64,000 bases of DNA from Edolisoma coerulescens (Eukaryota; Chordata; Aves; Passeriformes; Campephagidae). Location: positions 339,913 through 403,912 of the forward strand of contig VWZW01004375.1 of assembly GCA_013397115.1 (NCBI GenBank), written 5' to 3'. The notes beneath the pieces are model-generated. The model searched no databases. It worked only from the letters and a program-made list of their open reading frames with translations, and was not told the origin of the DNA. A program made the translations under genes and the position numbers. Positions 1 through 12,364 of this stretch are shown in pieces (position 1 is the stretch's first letter; every line of letters starts with the position of its first letter).

Positions 1-3000
1 ATTTGCTTGGAAGTTGTGCTGGTAGCAAGAACACATTATAGAAGAGGCAAATTTGCTGTCCTTCCTTCTTATACTTGTGTCTCTCTTGTGCTAACTTATC
101 CCACTTAATGCAGAAGGAGCCACTCATCTTGAAATGGAGTTCATAAACCAGTGGCTCTAAAAGGGACAGAGGAGCTATTTAATTAATGGCTTCTGTTCAT
201 CCCAGCCACCCAGCCTAGCCTACTCCTGCATTTACCTGGCTCAAGGGGAACAGATTATAGGGCAGTAGTGCTGTAGTGTTCCCTTCCAGGCAGAACCTGA
301 GACCTGTTCAGCTTCATGGGGAAGCAGTGACCCTGCAGCAGCAAACCTCTGCGAGATGTTAATCCTGCTCTAAGGATGACAGCGATGCAAAGCTCTCTTA
401 ACGTCAGCATGACCAGGATGGACAGGTGAGGTGTAGAAATAGGTGATACAAGAATTTTGAGATGTTCCTTGGGGTCATCCATAAGACTGTGCAAATCCAG
501 GTCCTCTAAAGACACTTTTCCTCCCTGACCCCCAGATGAGCTGTTCTCACGATGCTGAGGCTGAAGGCTGGGGCAGAGTGCGTATCCTAAGGTAAAGTGG
601 AAATAGAAACATATACCTCAATTTGTGCTGTTCTCCTTCCTGACGTAATCAAGTACTGTAAGTTTTACACACCAGTGCACAGATTACTGGCATTTACTAG
701 GAAGAATGAGGAGCAGGCTGGCAACTGCTTGGAGGCACATGGAATATACAGGCAATTGCTCTGGAGCATGGGGAACACACAGGCAATTCAATTCCCAACT
801 GGTTTCTAGGCAGGAGCTACCAATTAAAATTAAAAGAATAAAAGACCGCAAGCTTGGGACTGATGATACGCTCTGGAGAGAGGAGTTGCCAACAGCTTGT
901 GCTACAAAGATGCTTCTCTTTCAATGGATTTCAAATGGTGAAAGAAACTCAGGTAACAGATCATTCTTTTCTTCTGGCTTCCCTGATTTTCATGTACTCA
1001 GTCGTACAGCCAGAATTCCTACAAAGACAGACGGGGCTGCTCCCCATGAATTCCAAACAGCGAGCCAGCCTTTTGAGAGCTGATGCAGTGAATATGCCAG
1101 CAGTCAGCTATACCTAGGAAGTGAGATTTTAAAACCGGGCATCAGGTACCTGAGCAGAGAATGTTGAATGATGAGGCTTAGGTAGTCTACTAATGAGAGT
1201 GTGCTATTTTTATATATCTGTATCTATCTATATATGAAATTATTTAGGAATAATAAAAAAAATTATCCATCTGATGTGTCTTTCACATTAATTGTTCATG
1301 CGTCTCTGAAGCAAACCTCCCCTTCTGATGAAGAAAACTGAAGTCTGTCTAGGTGAGGTTATTAGACATATGTGGGATCTGCAAAGCTGGGGTTTATGCT
1401 GTGTCCATCACAGTGGTCTCTGAGGATCATGTGGAAAGTCCGTAAGTTTTAACTGTAATTACCAAACTGCAGCTACCATGGGGCAGATGAAGTTGTAAAT
1501 CATAATCTGTCATTGGTTATGAAGTCAAAACATGCTTCCCTTGCCTCTCTGAGAAACCATGTGAATGTTGATTAACTAGTCAGGGAGAGGCTGCTGGATA
1601 GGAGAATTTTCACAAAAAGCAGTGAGTTTACTCAATTTTTTAAATTATTTTTATAAAAGAGGATAACACAGAGACTCTTATTGCTTCAGGATGTCGAAGT
1701 CCTAATGGTGGTGCAAGGCAAGAATTGTGATCTTACCTGAATTCCTTGCCAGCCAGAGAAAAAGCCGTGCCCACCGGCCACTGAAAAATGGTGGCACTAA
1801 TCCCGTCAAAATATCTGGAGGTAATGGATGCATTGTTTTATGATGCATTCTGTCACGTGTCCTTTGCTTGGGAATCAGAGTAAGAAAGTGAAAACCTTTC
1901 TGGCACTTCACCTCTGTTGGGTAACTTAGGAATCACCAGACCCCACACCACAGTACTTCAAAGTCATTGCGGTTCCTCATGTCAACACAATTCTGCTACA
2001 GTAGGGTTTGCTTTGTGAAGGATAAACTGTGTGGCTTTCAGATTTCTCCTTCGGAGAGCTTAATGCATAAACTGATCCACCAGCAGGTGCAGGATGGAAT
2101 CATTAATTATTGCTTAGCTTAGCAAACTGCATCTTAAATTATGATATCGATTACAATGCTGAATGAAAAGGCTGAGCTGGTGTTATAGTATTTGACACAA
2201 GCAGCATTTTAAAGTGTTCACACTGATTGCATGATGCGCCAGTATTGTTTTTGGAAAGCGATAGACTTAAAATACGGCATTGCATAAAGTGTTAGGTGCT
2301 TCTAAATTCATTTACTTAAACTTTGATTAAAATATTTTTTATGGCAAAAGGTGCTCACCCAGAGTTCTTGTTCTCCTTAACGAGTACAAGCCATTGTTTG
2401 CTGTATCAGTTCACCAAATAAATGACATTAAAGCACAGCAAAAATACATTTGCAGCATCCCTAGTAAGTTCTGTAGGATTTCCTGACAGGATAAACATGT
2501 CTTTTCTGCCCTCCTTTTTTTCCCTCCCCCCCAAAACGAGCAATAAAAACATTTTGCATAAACAAATTCCAAATTACAACTAATCATAGGAAAGCTGACA
2601 AATGTATGCTATGCTAGTCTGTGAAAATACTAATCAAAGCAGTCTGTCAATTGTTAAAGTTAATGATTTAGATATGCAAAACTCTGACTAAATTTTTGTG
2701 GATAATTACATAATTACGCCTGGGTTAACACAATCAAAAATAGCAATTGCATGCTCCATCTTGAAACCACCACAGCAGTTCCCTACTATCTTTTAAAGGC
2801 CTCTTTACCCTTGTTCCCCCTGCACACAAAGTGCAGTAGGAAAATAAAAAACTGGGAGTCACCTGGGAAGGAAAAGCAGCTGTGGTAGGTGCCTCATGCC
2901 TAGTGCAGTCACTCTTTGCCCTCTGCAAAAGCAATCCCCTGGAGAACAAAGAACCTGCTAGCGTGGGTGGAGGTATGGGAGAAGACAGCCAGATAACGGA

Positions 3001-5528
3001 GCATTGGAAACAGGAGAGTTATCTGCTGTAACAAGCTGAAGGAGCAGCACCTCCACTCATGGATTAAAATGTGTGTGATAGTGAGCTTTTCCTGTGGGAG
3101 GCATTGCAGATTGAAGGGGAGGGAGTTTAACCTTTGTTTTAAAGGTCTTGCTGTCATGCGGGAACCTAGGACTGGCAAGGCTTTCCTAGGTCATTCATTA
3201 TTTCATTAAATTATCAAATCACTCAAAAGTTCCTTTTGAACCCAGACAGTCCCCTCACAGGTGTTTGCCCTAGAAGGTGCTATCAAGGTCTTCCATGCAA
3301 ACCCCCCCGCCCCTTGAGCTATGAAATGAGCCCTCCACCTGACCACATGCTTAAAGCCTTTGCTGAGGTGCCAGAGGAAGGGAGACTTTTGGTGGAGGGG
3401 AAACAAAAGGGGGTAAGCAAACCAGATCCTGGTGGGCACTGGTCTTTTTCCAGCTCCTTTGAAAATAGCTTTGAAAAGGTTAGTCCTTGGAAATCTTGAA
3501 TTTCTCTTGCACCACTGCTTCTTTTTCCTTCTCATGTTGGCTTCTTGCTCTCTTTTTATACTAGGTCTAACTAGTACTGTATAGAGATCCCAGTTGTCAG
3601 GAATCTCAGGAAGGTGACAGAGTATAAATAAAATGAATATTGGGCTCTTTGCTGAATGTCACATCGGCTGGGATGGGGTAATGGTAGTGATGGGGAATTA
3701 AAAAGTAATATATCTCTTGTGTAATTTTTTATCATAATTTTTCTATACAGTTTCCATTAAATAGATGAATGACCTGAATGAAAAAGAGAAATAAAGTGAA
3801 AGTATAAAATCAGTCCCTGTCAAGAGCTACATAAAAAGAGCCAGGGCCCCAGCCTTCTGAAACTGGCTGCCTAAATTCTAAAATCTGCAAGTAGGTGTTC
3901 AGGTGAATTGACTGGCTTTAGTAGTACCTTACTACTAGTAGGGATCTAACATGTAAGGGAAGTAAATGCTTATTGATGCAGATATAGTCACAACACCAGC
4001 CCTCTGCCCAGAATATACTGTCCAAGTCAGCTTTAGCCCATTGATGGTATGGGGCCCATTATTGCTTTTGTTATATTTTCAAGTGTAACTATTAGAAATG
4101 CACGCAGTGAGTTGCTAAGTCTGGATTAAGGGTGTGAAATTAAATAGTGGTGCAGTTGGATGTCTGAATGAAACCCAAAATGTTGTTTTGGAAACCACGC
4201 AAGCACCTGGAGCAGTATCAGAGCTCTGAGGCACTATTCACCGGTCTTACACTGCTTACTTCTTGCTGCACTGATGAAGCAAAAATAAACTTCCTGTACT
4301 TAGACAGATTTTAAACATTTTTCTACAAGACAGAAACCAGATGGAATATTTTCACAGCTGACACAAAAATTCACAGTTTTCGTGACTTCTGTGATATTGT
4401 GATTTATACAGGGACTTTCTGTATCAGCAGCCCTGAGCAGACAGCGTCTTGCCATTCAAGCTTTTAAACATTGTTTGGATTGGTAGGTCAAAAGATTGTA
4501 TTAGCTGTGTGAAACATGAAGTATCAGAGGATTTAAATGATAGTTCTGTGAGCTGTTCTGTTTTCACATCTTGACTATAAGTCTTAGTAATAAACTATGT
4601 TAAAAGTACACTGCTCCAAAATGGATGGCAAACCCTTAAGTCATTTCTAGAAGCAAACAAGAAATTCTTATATCAGGGCACGAGCGCAAGGCAGGCAATT
4701 GCTTTAAGCATTTGCAAGATCTTTTAAAGGGGGGACATGAGTGGCAGAAGGCATTCTGCGTGGGGCTGCATGTTTCACAGGCAATATTTTCAGATAAACC
4801 TGACAAAAAAGTGTTGAACATTGTTTCTGCGTATTGGGGAGGTGGATTTTTTGTTTGATTGATTGTTTTCCCCTGCTGGGAATTAAGAAGCCAAGTCAAA
4901 ATTGCTGGTAGACCTGTTGGAAGGAACTGGTGGTTTGTGTGGGACCTGGCAGAGCTTAATGCAGGCTGGGTTTTTCTCCATATCCTGTTTCATTTGCTCT
5001 CCATTTGTGCCTGGATTAGCTTGTTATTCTTTGCAGTGGAGATTCTTCCCATCTTTGTGGGAATCCACAGTTTCATGGGAAACTAGTCTTGACCTGTACC
5101 TAAAAAAAAAATCAGAAATGCATTGGATTTTCTAGTTTTACAATACTTACTCTACACATGAGAGCAGTGTTTTGGCAACCGAGGTGGCTGCCTGCCTGTT
5201 TTCCGATGCAGTTCCAGATTTTATGTTTTCCTTTCACAGTCGTGGCTGATGTGACTTTTGGCTGTGTGGTATCCTTCCTAATCTGAAGCAGCATGTTGGT
5301 GGTTTTGGTTCTAATCGTACTCAAGAGTTCAGTCTGCTGAAGGAGGCAATGTTGGAAGTATTCCTTGTGTGTATGTATTTATAGGATCCCATGCTCTGAA
5401 AATCCACTTTTCTCCCCATCCAAGAGAGCTGGTTTGCATAGGACTCCAGAAATCAGAGAGCTGTCTTTTCTTTAATCAGGTGTTTGTTTAGGAAGAGTTG
5501 TGTTATTGCTAGGGAATGTAATTTCATT
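1..5528. other. Single-copy noncoding DNA
   Basis: No gene or repeat family was recognised here. Open frames are short and overlap on both strands, as expected by chance. Low-complexity spots include a TATC/TATA-rich patch near 1207-1235 and a T/C tract near 2511-2533. The interval 2590-2740 is AT-rich, with TAAT cores and an ATGCAAA octamer-like word, and could be regulatory, but nothing in the sequence proves it. It could be intron or intergenic DNA. Confidence 0.5.
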
Positions 5529-6655
5529 GAATCATAGAATGGCTTGGGTCGGAAGGGACCTTAAAGACTGTCTTATTCCAACCCCCACCATGGACAGGGA
5601 CACCTTCAACTAGACCAGGTTACTCAAAGCCCCACCCAACCTGGCCTTGAACACTCCCTGGGATGGGGCATCCACAGCTTCTCTGGGCAACCTGTTCCAG
5701 TGCCTCACCACCCTCATAGTGAAGAATTTCTTCCTAATATCTACTCTAAACCTACCCTCCATCAGTTTGAGGCCATTCCACCTTGTCATATACCTACACA
5801 GTTGGGAGCCCCAGAGCTGGATGCAGTGTTCCAGGTGGGGTCTCAAGAGAGTAGAAGAGCAGGATCCCCTCCCTTGCCCTGCTGGCCACACTGCGTTTGA
5901 TGCAGCCCAGGGCACAGTTGGCTTTCTGGACTGCAAGTGCACATTGATGGCTTATGTTGAGTTTCTCATCAACCAACATCCTCAAGCCTTTCTCCTCGGG
6001 GCTGCTCTCAATCCGTTCTCCACCCAGCCTGTATTGACAGTGGGTGTTGCACTGACCCAGGTGCAGGACCTGTTGGACTTGTTGAACTTCATCAAGTTTG
6101 CACAGACCACATCTAAAGCCTGCCCAGGTCCCTCTGGATGGCATCCCTTCCCAGTTGTCCCAATACCAACCCCTGAGGAACACCACTCATCACTGCTCTC
6201 CACTTGGACATCAAATCATTGACCACAACTCTTTGAGTGTGACCATCCATCCAGTTCCTTATCCATTGAATGGTCCATCCATCAAATCCACGTCTCTACA
6301 GTTTAGAGACAAGGATATTGTGCAGGACAGCGCCAAGTGTTTTGTACAAGTTCAGGTAGATGATGTAAGTCCCTCTTCCATCATCTTCTAGTGCTGTAAC
6401 CCTATTATAGGAGGTCATCACGTTTGTCAGCCATGATTTACCCTTAGTGAAGCCATGTTGGCTGTCACTAATCACCTCCTTATTTTCCATGTGCCTTAGC
6501 ATAGTATCCAGAAGGATCTGCTCCATGATGTTGTTGGGCACGGTGGTGAAACTGACCGGCCTGTAGTTCCCTCGGTCTTTCTTTCTTTCCTTTTCAATAG
6601 TGGGGGTTATGTTTCCCTTTGTCTGTTTTCCAGTTTCTTGACAGCTCTGAGAAAG
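5529..6655 (-). mobile_element. CR1 LINE, 5'-truncated, with two internal deletions
   Basis: This is a copy of the avian non-LTR retrotransposon CR1, inserted in minus orientation. On the plus strand it opens with the reverse complement of the CR1 3' end (ATCATAGAATGGCTTGGGT at about 5531). It then runs backwards through the 3' part of ORF2. In minus-strand frames I can see reverse-transcriptase pieces: NYRPVS near 6560, QHGFTKGKS near 6450 and YLNLYKTLG near 6340, where the first motif-A Asp position reads Asn. Further on are VNLM-type finger-side residues and the C-terminal DIRKKFFTMRVVRHWNRLPRE near 5680-5740. Two stretches are missing relative to the family order. At about 6150-6165 the segment holding the FADD catalytic box is gone, and at about 5790-5805 a C-terminal block is gone. 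Frames shift several times. The copy is dead, and its 5' end is truncated at about 6655. Confidence 0.95.
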
Positions 6656-7670
6656 ATGGAGGTATATATAATTGTAGGTGCTTCTGATATGTGCACCTTA
6701 TCTTTGTAGAAGGATTAATTGTGTAAATAAAGGAGAAAATACATGGTTAACAGGTAATATGCAGCAAGGGCAAGGCTTAGTCTCCAATGTGTTTTTCCTG
6801 CCCAACCATTTCTCAAGGTGTGCCAAAGTATCCCTCAGTCTTCTGGAACATACGTGCCAGTCTCAACTCCAGTGCAATGGTCAAATGAAGTAGCATTGAA
6901 CCACATTTACCCTTTATGGTGAAATGGCACTTGATGTTGTTGGACTTCTGCACACCATCCTCCCCCCTAAAAAAAAAAGAAATACGGTAGAGACAGAGGA
7001 AAGGATGGTTAATAATTTACAGCAAATCTTACTGAATTTTGTGCGAAGTAAATATTGTTTCCAATGATATCTGCTGAAAATTGGCATACAATAAAACATT
7101 TGGTGATAACATATGGAAGTAGGTGTGAGAGACAGTTGAAGAAGCTTTTCACTTTTCTGTACATGTTTATAATCTAGTGTCCTCAGCATTATAGATACTA
7201 CATATTGAAACTGTCTGTATGCAACCTGGCTTACAAAAAAAAAAAAAGTGCTGTTTTGAGTAGATAATATTGGCATTCTCAGCATGTTATTTCTCCATTT
7301 GGACCTTTTTTGCCTGTTTCTTTTCTTTTTTCACCCCCAGCCATCTTCAATGAGTACAGACACTGTTTTACAAGGTTCATGCTAATGAACGATTGCTTAG
7401 AAGGCTGTAGCACAAATCCATGGTGTTCATCTATAGACAGTCTGTGAAATCCAGGAAACCACATTTTAAATATAATGTTGATATATATCTAGGGCAGTTT
7501 AAACAAATGCAGTCACTTTTGCAAGATACTTCCTTTGGCTACACTGATCTGGCAAGTTATACATATATATATATGTATATGCTTAAATCCCATGTGTACT
7601 TGCTTTGAAGTCAATGGGATTACTTGAATGTTTATATACTCTGGTGGTTTGAGGCTTTAAAACATAGAAG
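6656..7670. other. Noncoding DNA between two CR1 copies
   Basis: No gene was recognised. The interval holds short A-runs (about 6968-6978 and 7236-7248) and a TA microsatellite near 7558-7580. A 123-codon minus-strand open frame at 6914-7285 has no recognisable domain and lies across these A-runs, so I treat it as chance. Confidence 0.5.
7558..7580. repeat. TA microsatellite
   Basis: A short alternating TA tract interrupted by single C and G positions. It has no coding content. Confidence 0.8.
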
Positions 7671-7683
7671 GACATTTGACATT

Positions 7684-9060
7684 TAGAAAAGTAGGGCTGG
7701 AAGGGGCCTCAAGGAGTCCCCCTTCTGCAGGATTGGTTATATTTATATCATTCCTCAAAGAATTGGGGTTTTTTCTAGGCTGTTCTTAAAAACATCTGGT
7801 GATAGAGATTCCAGATTCCATGGTTTTCCCAGGCTCCATCCCAGTGCTTCACTATCTTTGTTACTATAAATGTTTTTCTGTAATGTCTGACCTGCATCTG
7901 TCTTGCTGCAAATTAAAGCTGTTATTTGTCGAACTTTGTAACATGCAAGAACACTGTGTGTGACAAACTCTTACACATTCAAAGTCTTAAAATTGCCTTC
8001 CCAGGAATTCTCATCTCTGAAGACCCCAGAGTTTTCAAATCTTTTCCCCTGGACACATTTTCTGGACCTCTGGAGGCTTCCACTGCTTTTCTTCTGGGGC
8101 TCTCCAATTAGACCGTCTCTGCCTTGCAGTCTCTTCCTTTCCATCCCCCATTAAGCGTCATCGCTTTTCTTGACACCACGGTTATTCATCAGCATCTCTT
8201 CAAACTCTGAGCCTCAGTACTCACAGTTGTCCTACTCATGCCATTTGTATAGTCTGCAAGCGCAGTCAGTGTGCTGTGTCATGGCCAGATGATTTATGAA
8301 AGTACTAAAACACAATCATATCCACAGCAGAGTTTTTTAATCCTCCTGTCCCCCTAGATGGCTTCGACTATGGGCAAATGATAACTTTCTCTAGACATTA
8401 CACCCAACCACTTTCGTACCTGTCTTGCAGTTTTCTTCAGACCATGTTTTGTTAGTGTGCATGAGAGTGACATTTGAGACAGCACCACAAGCTTTACTAA
8501 ATCAGGAAACGTGACATCTCCTTCTCTGCTTCTGCCACAAGGCCTGTTCCCATATGGCAGCAGGAAATTACATTGATTTGACAGGATTTATTCTCTAGAA
8601 ATCCATACTAGCTGCTATTCATTTCCATGTTATCTTCTAGGCACTTACAAGTAGTTTGAATACTTGTTCTGCTGTTTTTCTGAGAATTGAAGACTGGCTC
8701 ATAACTCCGTAGTTCTGCTTCCCCGCTTTGCAGAGCTGGATATTCTGTTTACTTTTTCCCAGCCTTTTAGTACCTCATCTTCTATTCTTTCATTCTCAGA
8801 GGTGACTGTCCAGTGATTCAGAGAGCTCTCAAGTGGCCATGTAAGATTCCCGAGTTGAAATGCATTTGCCCAATCAATTTAAAGACCTCTGATTTATTTA
8901 AGGGCATATTAATCTGCTCTTTTTAGGCCGTTATCTTCCTGCTACTGTGTCTTCTGTTCCTTGTCTTCACTGGCATATGTGTCCTGTAGAAGTCTCTCAG
9001 CAGTGCTATCAACTCTCCTAAACTGTTTATTTTGCCTTGCATGAAATCTCTTGAGTTTAG
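7684..9060 (-). mobile_element. Ancient CR1-type LINE remnant
   Basis: This is a heavily diverged CR1 copy in minus orientation, much older than the copy at 5.5 kb. The plus strand begins with a degraded 3'-end signature (AGGGCTGGAAGGGGCCTCAA at about 7694). Landmarks then follow in the family order. First is the region for the ORF2 C-terminus (near 7850), then the segment near 8050-8110 ending in TGGGGCTCTCCAATT. A reverse-transcriptase interior follows near 8290-8320 (GATGATTTATGAAAGTACTA) and 8440-8520, and the segment for the RT N-terminal side near 8580-8790. Weaker similarity continues to about 9060. No open frame survives across any part. I matched this from memory of the CR1 layout and not by alignment, so the edges are approximate. 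Confidence 0.7.
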
Positions 9061-9071
9061 ATTGACTGCCA

Positions 9072-9113
9072 GGGTTAAATCCTGCTGATACTGGGTTGAA
9101 TCCTGCTGATTGT
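9072..9113. repeat. 21-bp tandem duplication
   Basis: Two adjacent 21-bp copies (9072-9092 and 9093-9113) share the core ATCCTGCTGAT and differ at only a few positions. It lies at the ragged end of the ancient CR1 remnant and probably arose by local slippage. Confidence 0.75.
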
Positions 9114-9413
9114 GTTGCTTTTGGATCAAGGCTTAATTGTAGACCATGGAAAGAACCTTGATTTTTGGTTCCTTCTTGGGCAGTGGTCTTGCTGAAGAGT
9201 GAATGGTACTAACTGCAATAATGGGACCTGAGGTGGGTTGTGATTTGGGGTGCCTGCTGACCAACTTGTGTGAGGTAGGGTTTGAGCTGTTGTATTGATT
9301 TGTTTTCAACCAGAACAAATGGCTCAGCTGTCACTCTGGGAGCTTAATGAATACTTACGCCACAGCGTCTGCTCCTCTTTGTTAGATCTGAGAATTTATT
9401 TTAGCAAGGGTTA

Positions 9414-9489
9414 ATTATATAGGATGTTTAGAGAATAAATTAACCACATCTATTATATAGGATGTTTAGAGAATAAATTGACCACATTG
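9414..9489. repeat. 38-bp tandem duplication
   Basis: Two head-to-tail copies of a 38-bp AT-rich unit, at 9414-9451 and 9452-9489. They share the word TAGGATGTTTAGAGAATAAA and are nearly identical, so the duplication is recent compared with the surrounding old repeats. Confidence 0.9.
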
Positions 9490-11102
9490 TATTTACCTCC
9501 TGAAGTTTCTTGTTTGTGGTGGCACTTCCTCCTTTGCAGTTCTTCACTGTTGGTCGGGTCCCAGAATGGTAGCTTCATCCTTTATCTGCTTCCCTAAAAA
9601 AAAGTGAAGTAGGAAGTACCATTAGAAACTTGAGTACGTTTTTGTACATAGCAGTTTCTGTAATGTCAATTTTTCCATAGTCAAAAGAGGAATGTTCAGT
9701 TGAGGTTACTCTTGAGCTGGTAAGAATTCACTGTATATAAATTAAAACTTTCTGTGCTAATTATAATGCATTTATGAGGGCTTCTGGTTTCCTTCCTATA
9801 GGACGGTATTTTCATGCCTATTATATTTTTGCATAATCTATTTTTCTGAAAGGAAGAAATGTAAAAATTCAGTAGCTGAGGTTGTAATTTTAAGAGGTGC
9901 TGTGAGAGACTAGGGTAAAAGAAACTGCAATATTCTGTATAGTTTCATGGAATGTTCTAAGAAAATGTGTCCATTTTATGAGGGCTCTTATGGAAAAATT
10001 CTGCTTTTGTGTGTATTCAAGTGAAGAGGTAAATTTCATGGGATTTCTGAAAATGGCTGGATTTCACTGGTTCCATGAAATCTATGACAGCCATGGAAAA
10101 ATGCGCAGTTCTTGTCATGGAGGAAATTTTTACTGCAGTTTGCGGAACTTTTATTTTCTGTATACATCTGTTCCTCTGACACATATTATGCATTCTGGAC
10201 CTCTTCCTCATCTTGTAGTCTCTTCCTGTGAATATTTTACCCTTCTTGATGGATGCACAGTGCTCTGATCCTCAGATGATAGGAATCCATGACTGCCTAC
10301 AAAGGAGGTTTAGTGTGCGAATGTGGGTGGGGGAAGGGCATGAAAAGTAAGAAATACTAAATACAGTCCTGGGGATTTTGTGTTTTATGGTAATGCCAGC
10401 TTATTTCATGCAATATAGGAGGGAAAATAATCAGGACCAAGGCATAGGAATGATTTATCATATTCAACATGAGATCTAAGCAATGTAGCATCAAAAGCCA
10501 CCTACCTGCAATCTGTAGAATCCGGGCTTGTGTGGAGGGTCCAGCACAAGACCACCTGAGGAGCATATGAAGCTTCAGAGAACAAGTGTATTGTGGCATT
10601 TCAATTTATCCTCTAAGCAATGCCCTCGCTGGGTAGGACACAAGTGTGACAGTAGCATGCTCACGTTGTTCCCTGTCTTCGTAGAGGCAGCAGAGCTGAA
10701 ATAGATCTTGCTTTTCAAGGAGAGAAATTAAGACACAGAGGAGAAAAGGAATGCATCCTCAGACAGGGCTTGAAAATCAGTGGTGAGATGAGGTGAAAAC
10801 TTACAGGAAGGCTGTGTCAGAAGGGCATGGGAAATGACAAAGAAAAAGCGATACTAGATAAGTGGAGGAATTGGAAAAGAAAGAGTTGTGAAGCAGATTA
10901 ACCCAAATCTATGCAGGGTTTTAAATGAAGAAGTCTGAACAGTGTCTTGAGACAAACAGGGACCCATCTGATTAGCTTTGATTTAATGATATTTTTTAAC
11001 ATCTTTGTGTGCCTGAGCAGCCAGAACTGAGAACATTCCTGACAGTGGAGAGAAGCCTCTTCTGGGGAATTGCCTTCCCCTTAGCCAAGGGAAGATGTGC
11101 AG
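9490..11102. other. Noncoding DNA
   Basis: No gene or known repeat was recognised. Frames of 60-100 codons occur on both strands and overlap one another (for example 9978-10268 plus and 10017-10211 minus). They carry no recognisable motif. The stretch ends where the solo LTR begins. Confidence 0.5.
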
Positions 11103-11556
11103 TGTCCTGGTTTTGGCTTGGGTAGAGTTAATTTTCTTCTTAGTAGCTGTTTCAGTGCTGTGTTTTGGATTTAGTGTGAGAATAGTGTTGATAGCACAGG
11201 GATGTTTTGTTACTGCTGAGCAGCACTTGCACAGAGTCTAAAGGCCTTTTCTGTGCCTTATTCCACCCCACCAGCGAGGAGGCTGGGGGTGCACAAGGAG
11301 TTGGGAGGGGACACAGCCAGGACAGCTGACCCAAAGGATATCCCAAACCACATGGTGTCATTATGGTCAGCATATAGAGTTGGGGGAAGAAGGAAGATGG
11401 GGTCATTCAGAGTGATGATGTTTGTCTTCCCAAATAACTGCCATATGTGAAGGAGCCCTGCTTTCCTGGGATGGCTGAACACCTGCCTGCACATGAGAAG
11501 TGATGAATGAATTCTGTGTTTTGCTTTCTGGCACACGGCTTTTGCTTTGGCTCTTA

Positions 11557-11669
11557 AACATGATCACCTTTTGTTATATTCTTTCGAAGGAAATTTTGGC
11601 CTGCTGAGACCTAGAACTGCTTTTCCCACTTCACCATCAAAAAACCTACAGTCCAGCTCTTCTTTGCAT
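11557..11669 (+). repeat. 113-bp duplicated block, copy A (inside the LTR)
   Basis: This block of 113 bp matches 12365-12477 without gaps at 99 of 113 positions by my count (about 88% identity), in the same orientation. It sits exactly between the interrupted LTR and a CR1 3' fragment. That suggests it entered together with the CR1 piece. It does not resemble LTR or CR1 sequence that I know. Confidence 0.85.
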
Positions 11670-11678
11670 TTGTGCTGC

Positions 11679-11805
11679 ATTTCAAGGCCAGGTTGGATGG
11701 GGCTTTGAGCAACTTGGTTTAGTGGAAGGTGTCCTTGCCCATTGCAGGGGGGTGGGAACTAGGTGATACTTAAGGTTCCCTCCAACATAAAGCATTCTAT
11801 AAATC
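11679..11805 (+). mobile_element. CR1 3' fragment nested in the LTR
   Basis: This is the 3' end of a CR1 LINE in plus orientation. It begins at TTCAAGGCCAGGTTGGATGG and ends at GCATTCTATAAAT, the diverged CR1 terminal repeat. Only about 125 bp is present, typical of strong 5' truncation. It lies inside the solo LTR, so it inserted after the LTR did. Confidence 0.9.
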
Positions 11806-12364
11806 TGTGTACTCCATGAATTTTCTTGCTTTTGCATTTTGATTCTCTTCCCCCATTCCCACCGGTGGGGAGTAAGCAAGTGGCTGCGTGGGGCTTAGTT
11901 ACCAGCTGGGGTTAAACCATGACAGGAAGAAATATCACAAAGAACAGCAGAGCTGATGGTGCTATGGGTTATTTATTACTCATGCAGGAAAGAGAGAGGG
12001 CATAAATATCAGGGTCTTGGGTGATGTCATGTACCACTCCCACTGCCATGAGAAATGGGAAGCAGAAAGCTGACACTAAGGCTGGCTATTAATGTACATG
12101 AAGGCTTGTCTATATTTAGCAAAGCCAAGGGGAGGTTCTCGGGGGCAAAAGGAACACATGGAAAGCAATGTCTGAGGTATGAGGGAGTTATTTGTATTAA
12201 CTGCAGTGGACACAGGTATTTGTGCCGCATGTTACACTGTTGATTATTGACTGCTACCCACTCTCTTCACTGAACCTAATAAGTTCCTAGGATCTGTATT
12301 CCCTTTTGCTCACTTTCTATAAATGCTAAATAGATTTTTTCCATGTATAATGCTTTCCAGAGAA

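Larger units (their letters stand above)
11103..11924 (+). mobile_element. Solo LTR of an avian endogenous retrovirus, split by an insertion
   Basis: This is a long terminal repeat with matching inverted ends: it starts TGTCCTGG and ends AACCATGACA. The body follows an LTR type I recognise from bird genomes. Landmarks are AGAGTTAATTTTCTTCTTAG near 11127, GGGACACAGCCAGGACAGCT near 11308, a weak TATA-like CATATAGAG near 11370 and an ATTAAAC-like polyadenylation region near 11555. After about 11557 the LTR is interrupted by foreign DNA. It resumes near 11812-11850, with its 3' segment (CCCACCGGTGGGGAGTAAGC) running to 11924. No retroviral internal sequence or primer-binding site follows, so this is a solo LTR left by recombination. 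The flanks (TGCAG and GGAAG) do not form a clean target-site duplication, which fits an old copy. Confidence 0.8.

Noticed and set aside
1737..1814. Minus-strand exon-like segment ending in CAG|GTAAGA
   Set aside because: The donor is good but the acceptor choices are weak and the segment is short; no partner exon was found.
5647..6222. 191-codon plus-strand open frame
   Set aside because: It is the antisense of a CR1 copy; the element's own relic frames lie on the minus strand.
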